A stretch of 64,000 nt of DNA, taken from NCBI RefSeq assembly GCF_040530035.1, contig NZ_JBEWCD010000003.1, positions 310,001 through 374,000 on the forward strand. The letters are read 5' to 3'. Shown here piece by piece: positions 46,101 through 53,912 of this stretch. A model generated the notes under the pieces. It ran no database searches. It was given only the letters and a program-made list of their open reading frames with translations, and was not told the DNA's origin. The stretch is from Roseibium sp. HPY-6 (GTDB lineage: Bacteria; Pseudomonadota; Alphaproteobacteria; Rhizobiales; Stappiaceae). Positions within the stretch are counted from its first letter, which is position 1. The number at the start of each line of letters is the position of its first letter. A program made the translations under genes and the position numbers.

Positions 46101-46353
46101 CCATGATCAGCGCCGTGGTGATCAGCGCAAGGGTCAGGGTCCGAAGGGCAACTTCGGCGAAAAACGCCATGGCAAAGGCGGCGGCAAGGGCGCGCCGAAC
46201 CGGAATCGCAGCGGACAACATGGCGGAAACAGGAACTTTGACGGCGCGAACCGGCGAAACAATGCACCAAAGGACAAACCGATCGATCCGAATTCGCCTT
46301 TTGCAGCGCTGATGGCACTGAAAGCGGATATGGACAGCAAGGACAAGAAGTAA
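43132..46353 (+). CDS. Suv3-like RNA/DNA helicase with RGG-like tail
   Basis: Superfamily 2 helicase of 1073 residues. Walker A is GPTNTGKTHLAIERM (about 24-38), the Suv3 type; DEVQLAG is the DExH box, and ATDAIGMGLNLDVHHIAFAG plus QIAGRAGRH are motifs V and VI. The helicase part ends about residue 500 with a Suv3-type C-terminal module. The last 260 residues are low complexity: an Ala/Glu-rich acidic part (about 825-965) and an Arg/Gly-rich basic part (RPGRHDRRPRGRH, GKGGGKG). Suv3 is the mitochondrial degradosome helicase, so a role in RNA turnover is likely. Confidence 0.88.
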   Translation: MPRPQTLPLPPSARSRTVTAVLGPTNTGKTHLAIERMLAQKSGLIGLPLRLLAREVYGRIVERSGEDSVALITGEEKIIPKQPRFWVSTVEAMPLDLDTEFVAIDEVQLAGNLDRGHVFTDRILNLRGRSETLLLGAATVRPLLEKLLPGLNVITRPRMSVLEYAGSKKVSRLPARSAVVAFSSDEVYSIAELIRRQRGGAAVVLGSLSPRTRNAQVELFQNGDVDHLVATDAIGMGLNLDVHHIAFAGNRKYDGYQYRQLTAAEMGQIAGRAGRHTKDGTFGVTGRVDPLDDNLIEQIESHHFDSLKVLQWRNSSLDFSSAQNLRQSLDRVPQEEGLARAPTGEDITALEHLLRDPAISGMAKGEKAIELLWDVCQVPDYRKIAPANHAELLNTIYSHLMQDNRIADDWFKRQLAFADRTDGDIDTLANRIAHIRTWTYVANRPDWLADPAHWQEETRGIEDKLSDALHERLTQRFVDRRTSVLMRRLRENAMLEAEITSSGDVLVEGQHIGNLLGFRFAPDAAAEGPDGKTVRAAAQKALTTEIESRAEKLGKSENGDFVLTSEGAIRWRGEPVAKLVAGEDVLSPTVLLLADEHLTGPARDAVQGRIDLWVKAQTETLLKPLVDLQAGEGLEGLARGIAFRIVEGLGILERQDAADEIRQLDQDMRASLRKHGIRFGAYTVFVPALLKPAPSQLLAQLWALKHGSLDMNGMAELPQLSASGRTSIPVDESIDKALYKVVGFRVCGPRAVRVDILERLADLIRPLIAWKPLDAEVSPPEGAIEQGGGFMVTVAMTSLLGCAGEDFSAVLKSLGYRSESKEVQRPVTAKPVSEEGETAAGNDTVGDAGDKTSEPVEETAQAAAEADSPSAPALPEPVEGVAEGSSAGAEPAEAQSVGTAPADADAAAVSPAPETPVAAAQDDREVVAETASASNLENADTASEHASPAAENQSEPAQDASAEAPEAAEMETVTIEIWRPGRHDRRPRGRHDQRRGDQRKGQGPKGNFGEKRHGKGGGKGAPNRNRSGQHGGNRNFDGANRRNNAPKDKPIDPNSPFAALMALKADMDSKDKK

Positions 46354-46766
46354 TCTCGGCTGACGAAACACAAGAAGTCCCTGGTTCTGCTGGAGCCAGC
46401 CTGCGCGTCGACAAGTGGCTTTGGTATGCCAGGGTCACGAAATCCAGATCTCTTGCCCAAAAACTGGCAACCTCGGGCCATATTCGGATCAATAAGGACA
46501 AGATCTCCTCGTCAAGCAAATCCGTAAAGGTTGGCGATGTCTTGACCATTGGATTGGAACGCAAGGTGCTTGTGCTGAAAGTTGCGGCCCTCGGCAAGCG
46601 CCGGGGCCCCTACGAAGAGGCGCGCAAGCTTTACGAAGATCTCTCGCCGCCGCCACCGCCAAAGCAGGCCGCGCCGCCGCCACCGCCCGGTCAGCGGGAA
46701 GCCGGAGCAGGCAGGCCGACAAAACGTGATCGGCGTAAACTGGACGCATTTCGAAGCGAAAACTGA
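46353..46766 (+). CDS. S4 domain RNA-binding protein (Hsp15-like), ATC start?
   Basis: Protein of about 137 residues with an N-terminal S4 RNA-binding domain as in Hsp15/HslR. RVDKWLWYARVTKSRSLAQK followed by GHIRINKDKISSSSKSVKVG is unmistakable; Hsp15 frees stalled tRNA-bearing 50S subunits. A Pro-rich C-terminal part follows (LSPPPPPKQAAPPPPPG). From the in-frame stop at 46239 to codon 46542 there is no ATG, GTG or TTG. The best start is ATC at 46353, overlapping the helicase stop as TAATC, with AGGA upstream and a plausible N-terminus SADETQEVPG; CTG 46401 is the alternative. The TTG at 46542 would delete the domain. Confidence 0.8.
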   Translation: MSADETQEVPGSAGASLRVDKWLWYARVTKSRSLAQKLATSGHIRINKDKISSSSKSVKVGDVLTIGLERKVLVLKVAALGKRRGPYEEARKLYEDLSPPPPPKQAAPPPPPGQREAGAGRPTKRDRRKLDAFRSEN

Positions 46767-46986
46767 GGCAGAATCCACTTGGCAGCGCCAAAAGGAAATA
46801 ACTTTCTCTTGTGAGCGGTGATTGCGCGACGTTGTACGCTTGCGTGTGTCAGGTAAAAACGATACGCAACATCGATCTGAGATACCAACCGTGCGCCGAC
46901 GAAGGACGCGCTGCACGAAAACGAGTACCGGACAAAGCGAGACCGAAAGGTTTTGACGGCTACGCCGGTACACAGCGAGGACAACG

Positions 46987-47319
46987 ATGACCTACGTCGT
47001 CACAGACAACTGCATCAAGTGCAAATACACCGACTGCGTGGAAGTATGCCCTGTGGACTGCTTCTACGAAGGCGAAAACATGCTCGTCATCAATCCGGAC
47101 GAATGTATTGACTGTGGTGTCTGTGAACCCGAGTGCCCGGCCGAAGCCATTTTACCCGACACGGAGCCGGGACTCGAGAAATGGATCGAACTGAACGCCG
47201 AATACTCTGAAAAGTGGCCGAACATTACAGAGAAGAAGGATCCGCTTCCAGAAGCGGAAGAATTCGACGGCAAAGAAAACAAGCTTGAGCAGTTTTTCTC
47301 TGCAAATCCGCCGGCTTGA
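46987..47319 (+). CDS. fdxA: 7Fe ferredoxin FdxA
   Basis: Bacterial 7Fe-type ferredoxin of 110 residues. The N-terminal part has C-x2-C-x4-C-x3-CP ([14 protein letters not shown]) and the second cluster [12 protein letters not shown], giving a 3Fe-4S and a 4Fe-4S centre. The C-terminal tail ([22 protein letters not shown]) is typical of the alphaproteobacterial FdxA. Soluble electron carrier. The gene follows the S4 gene by about 220 bp and precedes carD in the same direction, a known conserved order in Rhizobiales. Confidence 0.96.
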   Translation: MTYVVTDNCIKCKYTDCVEVCPVDCFYEGENMLVINPDECIDCGVCEPECPAEAILPDTEPGLEKWIELNAEYSEKWPNITEKKDPLPEAEEFDGKENKLEQFFSANPPA

Positions 47320-47428
47320 TTCGTTTGGTTTACGCGTGCGTCAGTCCGCCGCACGCGGAATTATTGCGTCCGCGATCACGTTTTCGGCATTAAATTCAGG
47401 CGCTTAAATTAGAAAAAATACAGCGGCA

Positions 47429-47468
47429 TTGTGGTGATTGTGCACCACAAAAGCGCAACGCTTTAATT
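47429..47468 (+). terminator. Tandem hairpins after fdxA
   Basis: Two adjoining hairpins. TTGTGGTG/CACCACAA (8 bp, loop ATTGTG) lies at 47429-47450. AAAGCG-CAA-CGCTTT at 47450-47464 is followed by AATTTT, as in a short rho-independent terminator. They are about 110 bp after the fdxA stop, before the carD promoter. The rest of the 450-bp gap shows no gene. Confidence 0.5.
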
Positions 47469-47771
47469 TTCCACAAAAGTATGTTACATATAGGGAATAG
47501 TCGCCAACCACGAGAACAACCCCCAAAACGGAGTTTTCAAAACGTGTTCCGGATTTCAGCGAAACCGGAAGCGTCGGCTCCCGGCAGCTTTTATGACTGA
47601 ACAAGGTTCTATAGTGGAAATCGACGACTGACCAGCCCTGACACGCCGCATATCAACAGGCGTTCCATATCGGATCGCTCGGCGGGATTCGTGTCGCAAA
47701 AAACAGGTGGCCTGATCACGGCCCAAAACAGGTCCGAATGGATCGAAAACTGCGCAGGAGAAAATACGAGT

Positions 47772-48362
47772 ATGGCAACGAACACCAAAAAGACCGCGCA
47801 GCGTCAAGGTTTCAAAACAGGTGAGTACATCGTTTACCCGGCACATGGTGTTGGTCAGATTACCGCCATTGAAGAACAGAACGTTGCGGGTCACTCTTTG
47901 GAGTTGCTCGTCATCGTTTTTGAGCAAGATAAAATGACCCTGCGTGTTCCGGTTGCGAAAATCGCTTCTGTTGGAATGCGCAAACTCGGTGAACCGGCAG
48001 CGGTCAAGAAGGCTCTGGAGACCGTCCGTGGCCGGCCGCGTGTGAAGCGGACCATGTGGAGCCGCCGTGCCCAGGAATACGAGGCAAAGATCAACTCCGG
48101 TGATCTGATTGCCATTTCCGAAGTCGTGCGCGATCTCTACCGGTCGGACAGCCAGCCGGAGCAGTCTTACTCCGAGCGCCAGCTTTATGAAGCCGCTCTC
48201 GACAGAATGGCGCGTGAAATTGCTGCAGTGAACAAATGTTCGGAAACCGAGGCCGTCAAGGAAATCGAACAGAACCTTGCTAAATCACCGAGCCGCGCGA
48301 AGGCCGCTGCTGCAGCGGAAGGTGACGTGGAAGAAGACGAAGACAAGGAAGAAGCTGCTTGA
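47772..48362 (+). CDS. CarD family transcriptional regulator
   Basis: RNA-polymerase-binding regulator (CarD/CdnL type) of 196 residues. The N-terminal RID domain is clear: FKTGEYIVYPAHGVGQITAIEEQ and DKMTLRVPVAKIASVGMRKL. A helical DNA-contact domain follows (VKRTMWSRRAQEYEAKINSG, DLIAISEVVRDLYR). It stabilises the open promoter complex, including rRNA promoters in relatives. The C-terminal end is acidic and Ala-rich. The ATG at 47772 has AGGAG upstream; the longer frame from 47691 is not needed. Confidence 0.95.
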   Translation: MATNTKKTAQRQGFKTGEYIVYPAHGVGQITAIEEQNVAGHSLELLVIVFEQDKMTLRVPVAKIASVGMRKLGEPAAVKKALETVRGRPRVKRTMWSRRAQEYEAKINSGDLIAISEVVRDLYRSDSQPEQSYSERQLYEAALDRMAREIAAVNKCSETEAVKEIEQNLAKSPSRAKAAAAAEGDVEEDEDKEEAA

Positions 48363-48395
48363 TTTCAAGCGTTTAATTCACCTTTTCAAGACAGA

Positions 48396-48424
48396 AAGGC
48401 CCGGTCGACTGCCGGGCCTTTTTT
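48396..48424 (+). terminator. Rho-independent terminator after carD
   Basis: AAGGCCCGG and CCGGGCCTT form a perfect 9-bp stem with a 7-base loop, followed immediately by TTTT. It starts 34 bases after the carD stop. Confidence 0.92.
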
Positions 48425-48545
48425 GTTGCACCAGCTGGTTCCTTGGTTCCAGGGAATGTATCTCTGGGATTGTTCCTCGCGAAACTATCACGCAGAAGTG
48501 CAAAAAATCTGCGCCAATCAACCTTAGAAGTGATCTAATCTACGC

Positions 48546-48557
48546 TTACGTACGTAA
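48546..48557. promoter_or_regulatory. Palindrome before rpoH2
   Basis: TTACGTACGTAA is a perfect 12-bp palindrome about 30 bases before the rpoH2 start. TGATC at 48531, with TAATT 19 bases later, is weakly reminiscent of the RpoE-type promoter of rpoH2 in relatives. Both assignments are tentative. Confidence 0.35.
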
Positions 48558-48587
48558 TTCCCCCGATAACACATCGGAGCGTCAGTC

Positions 48588-49451
48588 ATGTCCGGAAGCG
48601 AAAAGCGGCAGTTGGTTCAGGCGGCAATGAAAGCACCCTACCTCACACGCGAGGAAGAACGGGAGCTTGCGGTTCAGTGGCGCGAACACAGAGATAAAAA
48701 AGCACTGGAGAAACTGTCATTGTCGCATATGCGGCTGGTGATAGCAGTTGCATCACGGTTTCGGAATTTCGGGCTGAACCTTGGGGATCTCATTCAGGAA
48801 GGGCATGTCGGCCTTCTTGAAGCCGCAGCTCGGTTCGAACCGGCACGGGAGGTAAGGTTCTCGACCTACGCCACGTGGTGGATCCGGGCTTCGATCCAGG
48901 ACTACATTCTGCGGAATTGGTCAATTGTACGTGGCGGAACGTCTTCTTCGCAAAAAGCGCTGTTCTTCAACCTCAGGCGGCTGCGTGCAAAGCTTTCCAA
49001 CAATCAGACACCGCTCACCGACAGCGAGCTGCACCTGAAAATTGCTGACGCCATCGGCGTGAAACAATCAGATGTGGCTCTGATGACCGCGCGCTTGTCT
49101 GGCCCGGACACATCGCTGAACGCTCCGGTAACGGACAGCGAGGGTTCAAGCGCGGACCGGCAGGACTTCCTTGTCTCCGAAGCACCGCTTCCGGACGAAA
49201 TCGTGACTGTGAACATCGACGCGGAACGCCGCCGGAAATGGCTCTGGTCCGCGTTGAAGGTTCTAAGCGAACGAGAACTGCGGATTGTCAAGGAACGGCG
49301 CTTGTCAGAAGAAGGTGCCACACTTGAATCTCTCGGTGCGAAACTCGGCATTTCGAAGGAACGCGTTCGTCAGATCGAGAGCCGTGCGATGGAGAAACTG
49401 AGATCCGCCTTGCTCGCTGAGCAGCCTGACAAGGCCGTCTACAGCACCTGA
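48588..49451 (+). CDS. rpoH2: RNA polymerase sigma-32 factor RpoH2
   Basis: Alternative sigma factor of 287 residues, heat-shock (RpoH) family. Region 2 has GLNLGDLIQEGHVGLLEAAARF and FSTYATWWIRASIQDYILRNWS; the RpoH box follows as QKALFFNLRRLR. Region 4 HTH is ATLESLGAKLGISKERVRQIESRAMEKLR. Rhizobiales usually carry two RpoH proteins; shorter RpoH2 mainly handles oxidative and photooxidative stress. The '2' is assigned from similarity of the N-terminus and gene context, not phylogeny. It follows carD after a terminator. Confidence 0.9.
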   Translation: MSGSEKRQLVQAAMKAPYLTREEERELAVQWREHRDKKALEKLSLSHMRLVIAVASRFRNFGLNLGDLIQEGHVGLLEAAARFEPAREVRFSTYATWWIRASIQDYILRNWSIVRGGTSSSQKALFFNLRRLRAKLSNNQTPLTDSELHLKIADAIGVKQSDVALMTARLSGPDTSLNAPVTDSEGSSADRQDFLVSEAPLPDEIVTVNIDAERRRKWLWSALKVLSERELRIVKERRLSEEGATLESLGAKLGISKERVRQIESRAMEKLRSALLAEQPDKAVYST

Positions 49452-49495
49452 GCCGGGTTTGTCCGGCGGCACTTCCAGAAGAACATTGCTTCGAC

Positions 49496-50971
49496 CTATT
49501 CGACAACCAGTTTGACAGCGGTTCCCGTCGGAATGGTCTTGTTCGGATCGAGGTCGTTCAAAATCGAGAAAAATTCCAACCGCCTTGACGGCTCCACGCC
49601 GCTCATCCCGACGGCAAGCTTACGCGGCGTGTCGCCGGCCTTGGTCTTGACGACCTTGAGCCGTAGCGATTGCAGACGGGCACGTTCCGTCGGTGTCAGT
49701 TGCCGGAAGCTGTCTGCGGTTTGCCGGAAGTCTTCGTCGAAGCGCTGATTGGGCGACCTGCTTGCAAAGATAAACCTGTAGCCGGTGCGTCCGATGCGAA
49801 TGACAGCAATCCTGAAGGACCAACCCTGAGTGATAGCGGCCCCGGTCACGCCGGGAAGTCCGTTGATCGTTGTCTCACGCACACTTTCAGGCAGAAGTCC
49901 GTTGATCCAGCCCGACTTCATATAGTCCGCAAGACTCGAGAACCCGCTGACATCGGCCCCGTCGAACCTGATCGCAGTGCCGTCTCCATTGCTGGCAAGA
50001 ACCGCTTCAGTTGAATTCTCCAGAATGTATCCCTGTGGAACGGTGAAACCGATACCGAGCGCCTTGTGCAGGAAGGATCGGCCGCGCACGAACCCTTCAA
50101 GCGGGTCATCCCCGTAGAGCATTCCATCAATCTGGGTAAGGTACCTGTCACGGTCCCGCTCGCCGATGCCCGGCGCACCGATCTGTCGCGCGGATTTCAC
50201 CGCAATTTGCAGCCGCTCAGGTGTTGAAGGGTGCGATGACAGGAAGTCCGGCGCACTTGTCGAAGTCTTGTCCGCCGACTGGTAACGCGCATAGGCCGCC
50301 ATCGACCTCAGAAACCGCGCGGCCGCATATGGGTCGAACTTCGCTTTGGCAAGCGTCCTGACGCCAATCGCATCTGCTTCAAGTTCCTGAACCTGGCTGA
50401 AGCGGGCGAATGACAGCTGGGACGAAATGATGGCTTTGCGTGCTTCCTCTGAATCCTGCACCACGTCGGTCAGGATCTTGTTGGCAAGCTGTTTGGCTTC
50501 CGCACGCTGCTGCCGCTTGATGGCGTGGTTGGCGGTCACGTGAGCCATTTCATGCGCAAGTACGGCGGCAACTTCCGACGTATCGTTGGCCAGTGCCAGC
50601 AACCCGCGCGTGATGTAGAGATATCCGCCGGGCAAAGCGAAGGCATTAATGGCCGGCGAGTTCAGGATCGTGATCTGGTAACTTTGCGAGGGGTCATCCG
50701 ATGCGGCAACCAACCGGCCGACAACGCTGGCAACGGCTCTTTCAGCGCCCGGATCCTTGTAGACGCCGCCATATGTCGCAACGACACGCGGATGCTCACG
50801 CGCTCCGATGTCGCTGGTCAGGCTCGGACGCAGGGTCCCGGGCGATACCGAACCCACACTCGTGCCGTCGCCGAGCAACTGACACGAAGCGACCGTGAAC
50901 GACACAAGGCAAGCCAGGAGCAGGCGCAACCGTTTGCCGACGGACAGTTTTGCATTGGCTGCCGGTCTCAA
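49496..50971 (-). CDS. M48 family metalloprotease lipoprotein with LysM
   Basis: Envelope protease of about 491 residues. N-terminal lipoprotein signal (RLRLLLACLVSFTVASCQ, with the lipobox VASC). The zinc motif HExxH is HEMAH in VAAVLAHEMAHVTANHA, with the distal Glu in ELEADAIGVRTL; this is BepA/YfgC-like M48. The C-terminal part has a LysM-like segment (VVKTKAGDTPRKLAVGMSG to IPTGTAVKLVVE). The start is unclear: TTG 50971 fits the signal peptide, a GTG at 51040 would overlap the next gene. Likely acts in outer-membrane protein quality control. Confidence 0.87.
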   Translation of the reverse strand: MRPAANAKLSVGKRLRLLLACLVSFTVASCQLLGDGTSVGSVSPGTLRPSLTSDIGAREHPRVVATYGGVYKDPGAERAVASVVGRLVAASDDPSQSYQITILNSPAINAFALPGGYLYITRGLLALANDTSEVAAVLAHEMAHVTANHAIKRQQRAEAKQLANKILTDVVQDSEEARKAIISSQLSFARFSQVQELEADAIGVRTLAKAKFDPYAAARFLRSMAAYARYQSADKTSTSAPDFLSSHPSTPERLQIAVKSARQIGAPGIGERDRDRYLTQIDGMLYGDDPLEGFVRGRSFLHKALGIGFTVPQGYILENSTEAVLASNGDGTAIRFDGADVSGFSSLADYMKSGWINGLLPESVRETTINGLPGVTGAAITQGWSFRIAVIRIGRTGYRFIFASRSPNQRFDEDFRQTADSFRQLTPTERARLQSLRLKVVKTKAGDTPRKLAVGMSGVEPSRRLEFFSILNDLDPNKTIPTGTAVKLVVE

Positions 50972-50990
50972 ACGCTCATTGCGACACAAT

Positions 50991-51902
50991 TCAGTTGCTG
51001 TTTTGGCCGCCACTTCCTGCCCTTTTGCGTTCCAATACACGTAGTTGCTCAGGATGCCGGAGCGCGATCAGCGGCCCGTCCTTCTCCTGCAGAACACCCC
51101 TGACCTCGACAAAGAGACCCTGCAGGTCTTCAATCTGCCATCCATCGGCACCCATGCCCTCATTAAACGCCGCTTCTTCAGAAGACTTGAGTGTCACGGT
51201 CAGATCCGATTTCCAGTGTCTGCCGAAATTGAGATAGCGGGTGCTGCGTGTTTTTCCAAGCGAAACTATCCGCCCGCGTGCAATGACGTAGCGTCCGGCA
51301 TTGCCTTGGAACGAAGCGGGTGCCGCCCCTGAAAAGATGCGCACATCCCCCTCAGTCCCCCATTCCCCCGATTCGGCCCGCCGCGCCGCAGCTTCGGCAC
51401 GTCGCAACGACACGGCACACTCGGGCGAGGCCTTGTCGGGTGCGAAGACGGCATTCCCTTTTGAAAGCTGTTCGGCCTGATAAAGGCGCGGGTTCTGGTC
51501 TCCAAGCTGAATGATCCATGCCGGGATCAATCCCCACCGGTTGGGTTCGCCAACCGGCACGGCAACCAGATGCATCTGCCTCTGTTGGCCAGTGAGGCCC
51601 TTTGCGTTCCAAAAGGAGAGATCCGTCGCAAAATACCTGCGTCCGCCCGCATCGGAATAAAGACCCGCTTCGGCAACTGCTCTCACTTCGATACGTGCCG
51701 TTTCATCCGAAACACAGGCCGGCAACGCATCGACCGGCAGATTATTTCCGCCCTCAGATGTGGTTGCGATTTCGGCCATCGCCCTTTCACTCAACAGACA
51801 GATTCCAGAACCCACGCAAAGCGTCAGGACAGCTGAACGTATCGCAAACCCGCTAGTACGGAGGGGATCCTGCCGCTCGTATCGCCTGAAAGAGTTGAAC
51901 AC
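50991..51902 (-). CDS. Exported protein with nuclease-like OB fold
   Basis: Exported protein of about 303 residues with a signal peptide (FAIRSAVLTLCVGSGICLLS, cleavage near AMA). The C-terminal half, RYVIARGRIVSLGKTRSTRYLNFG and DLTVTL, is like the staphylococcal-nuclease fold of thermonuclease-like proteins, but the catalytic Asp-Arg-Glu set of active nucleases is not evident; so it is probably not a nuclease. The start is a GTG at 51902 with GGGGGA upstream. It is upstream of, and possibly co-transcribed with, the M48 protease. Confidence 0.6.
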   Translation of the reverse strand: MFNSFRRYERQDPLRTSGFAIRSAVLTLCVGSGICLLSERAMAEIATTSEGGNNLPVDALPACVSDETARIEVRAVAEAGLYSDAGGRRYFATDLSFWNAKGLTGQQRQMHLVAVPVGEPNRWGLIPAWIIQLGDQNPRLYQAEQLSKGNAVFAPDKASPECAVSLRRAEAAARRAESGEWGTEGDVRIFSGAAPASFQGNAGRYVIARGRIVSLGKTRSTRYLNFGRHWKSDLTVTLKSSEEAAFNEGMGADGWQIEDLQGLFVEVRGVLQEKDGPLIALRHPEQLRVLERKRAGSGGQNSN

Positions 51903-52207
51903 TTATCCCCCTGTTACCAGTTCCGTGCAGGAACTTCCGGCCGCCGGCATGCCGATCCAGAATCCCGGCGCAGCTCTTGACCAGTCTTCGAGCACGTTTC
52001 GCAAGAGTGATGCGAAGTTGACTGCGCATGTTACTTCCGTTGCTAAGCAGCGAATAAGGCAAGTCCGAGACAAAAGCGTGAAACGTTATCGTGAAGCGCC
52101 GTGAAACACCTGAGCGCCGCAGCCATCCGGCAAGAGGTTCCTTGCGGCCCAAAGGATCGCGCAAGGGCTCGCAAAGTCCTACAAATCGTGTTAAGCGAGC
52201 TAGCCAA

Positions 52208-52284
52208 GGCCCCGTAGCTCAGCAGGATAGAGCATCAGATTCCTAATCTGAGGGTCACAGGTTCGAATCCTGTCGGGGTCACCA
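52208..52284 (+). tRNA. tRNA-Arg (anticodon CCT)
   Basis: Full cloverleaf of 77 bases including an encoded CCA. Acceptor stem GGCCCCG pairs with CGGGGTC (one G-T); D-arm AGCTC, anticodon stem TCAGA/TCTGA with loop TTCCTAA, so the anticodon is CCT (52242-52244); T-arm with GGTTCGAATCC. The 3' half is the match to two partial copies at 56762 and 59824, as expected if integrating elements used this gene as an attachment site. Confidence 0.95.
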
Positions 52285-52710
52285 TATTTTTCAATAAGTT
52301 AGCGAAAAAAGCGCTAAGAAAAATTTTTTCTGACTTCCACCGGGCTTCCACAATTCAAAGTCAAGGCAACACCGGTTGACTCTCTGAGTTGCCGGAGAAG
52401 ATAACTACACATATTGCGAAGCTAGGTTTTGGCTTTAGACAGGACATTAGTTTTCGATCCGAAGCACCCCTGAAACTACTATTGCGGCCATTGGTTCGTT
52501 GTACCGCAAAAGTCAGCTCAGAGCCCACAACTTCCAAATGCTGCGCAACCCGCCGATGTCCGTTCTTGGAGGGCTTGGGTCAATAGCTTGAGAGCAACTC
52601 CATCAGCCGACACCAATTGAAATGGCTTTCCAGACACATCGCGATCATGCATGTTTCTCTCTACTCTGGCATTAAGTTAATAGACTTGGAACGGAGTTTA
52701 GGGGGAGACT
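52285..52710. other. Non-coding stretch after tRNA-Arg
   Basis: About 425 bp with no convincing gene. It begins with the run TATTTTTCAAT after the tRNA, which may serve as a terminator. No integrase or its remains were recognised. It is the presumed left end of the integrated segment. Confidence 0.5.
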
Positions 52711-53589
52711 ATGAGCGATCTGGAAGCCGTAAGGACATATTTCTCCGCGTGGAACCAACGAAACGCTGACGCCATCCTTGCAAGCCTTACTGATGATGGA
52801 AGCTACGAAGATCCTGGCACAGGTGGTCCAATCTCGGGCGCCGAACTGAAGGCCTATGTTGAGCAGCTTTGGGCCGCTTTTCCGGATCTGCAATTTGAGG
52901 AGCGCAGTCTTGGCAGCATAGGTCCTGACCGGGCAGCTGCCGAATGGGTAATGCTGGGGACGAACACCGGATCGTTCCGTGGACTGCCGCCGACGCAGAA
53001 GTCGGTTCGCGCGGAAGGCTCGGACTTCTTTACCCTCCGCGACGGCAAAGTCGCGACAGTCAAGGGATACTTCAATGCGGGAGATGTCCCCACCCAACTG
53101 GGCCTCAATATCGTCGTCCAACCTAGCCAGATCGGTCCGTTCAAGTTCGGAGTTTCTACAGAAGTCCAAACCGGCCGTCTGGATGAGCCCGTTGCTTTCT
53201 CGATCACAACGCTCCACGCCCGTGATGAAGACTGCGTCCAGAAGGTTCGGGAAGGATCTCGGGCTTCGTTGATCGATATGTTGAAAATGGATGGCTTCAT
53301 CGGGGCGACTACGGCGGTGATTGGGCACCGGATGGTGACGATCTCGGCATGGGACAGTCTCGATGCCCCACGGCGCGTGATGAGGGAGGGTGCCCATGCA
53401 GAGGTTCAGAAGGGCATGTATGACGGCTCACTTGCTACCCACGGCTTCACCTCTGTTTGGGCCAAGGCTCGGATGAACCCTGTCATGGTCCGCTGTAACA
53501 GCTGTGGAAAGATGAACCGAGATCCTGACGAAGTCCGGCAATGCAAGAATTGTGGGGCGACGTTGCCCGACGCCGTGCCGTTCTGGTAG
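52711..53589 (+). CDS. SnoaL-like protein with C-terminal zinc ribbon
   Basis: Fusion of 292 residues. N-terminal SnoaL/NTF2-like domain (VRTYFSAWNQRNADAILASL, DDGSYEDP, about 1-120). A middle dimeric alpha-beta-barrel-like or antibiotic-biosynthesis-monooxygenase-like part (SITTLHARDEDCVQKVREGS, residues 165-250). A C-terminal zinc ribbon with CNSC and CKNC (about residues 260-285). ATG with GGGGGAG upstream. Such a three-part combination is unusual. It is the first gene of the tRNA-adjacent segment. No substrate can be assigned. Confidence 0.75.
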   Translation: MSDLEAVRTYFSAWNQRNADAILASLTDDGSYEDPGTGGPISGAELKAYVEQLWAAFPDLQFEERSLGSIGPDRAAAEWVMLGTNTGSFRGLPPTQKSVRAEGSDFFTLRDGKVATVKGYFNAGDVPTQLGLNIVVQPSQIGPFKFGVSTEVQTGRLDEPVAFSITTLHARDEDCVQKVREGSRASLIDMLKMDGFIGATTAVIGHRMVTISAWDSLDAPRRVMREGAHAEVQKGMYDGSLATHGFTSVWAKARMNPVMVRCNSCGKMNRDPDEVRQCKNCGATLPDAVPFW

Positions 53590-53912
53590 CTGCCTCCCCA
53601 AGCGACAGATGGCCGTTGAACGTCTGCACATCACCGGCGGATTTCATTCACAGCAAAGAAAGCGGTTTAACGGATCGAACGACTACGGACATTGGACTTC
53701 GAAATCGCAATAGTGGTTTTGTCCGCCCTACCGCCATCCGAACACCTTGCAGCAAAGGTCTGCCGAGAGCCCATCTTGACCAATGCTGCGGTTTGTTTTA
53801 ACGACCGATAGGCACAACTTGTGCGGCGTTGGGCTGAATTAGGCCCGTTTTTTGGGCGGCCTTTGACGTGGTAGGTGTCCGCATCGACCCCGTTTGACGA
53901 GGGTGAACTTCA
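53590..53912. other. Non-coding gap
   Basis: About 320 bp between two segment-1 genes; no gene, repeat or site recognised. Confidence 0.4.

Noticed and set aside
46542..46766. TTG at 46542 as the start of the S4 protein
   Set aside because: It would remove the entire S4 domain that is readable upstream in the same frame, so it cannot be the true start.
48531..48559. RpoE-type promoter TGATC-N-TAA for rpoH2
   Set aside because: The spacing is 19 bases and the -10-like element is TAATT; the fit to the known consensus is too loose to claim.
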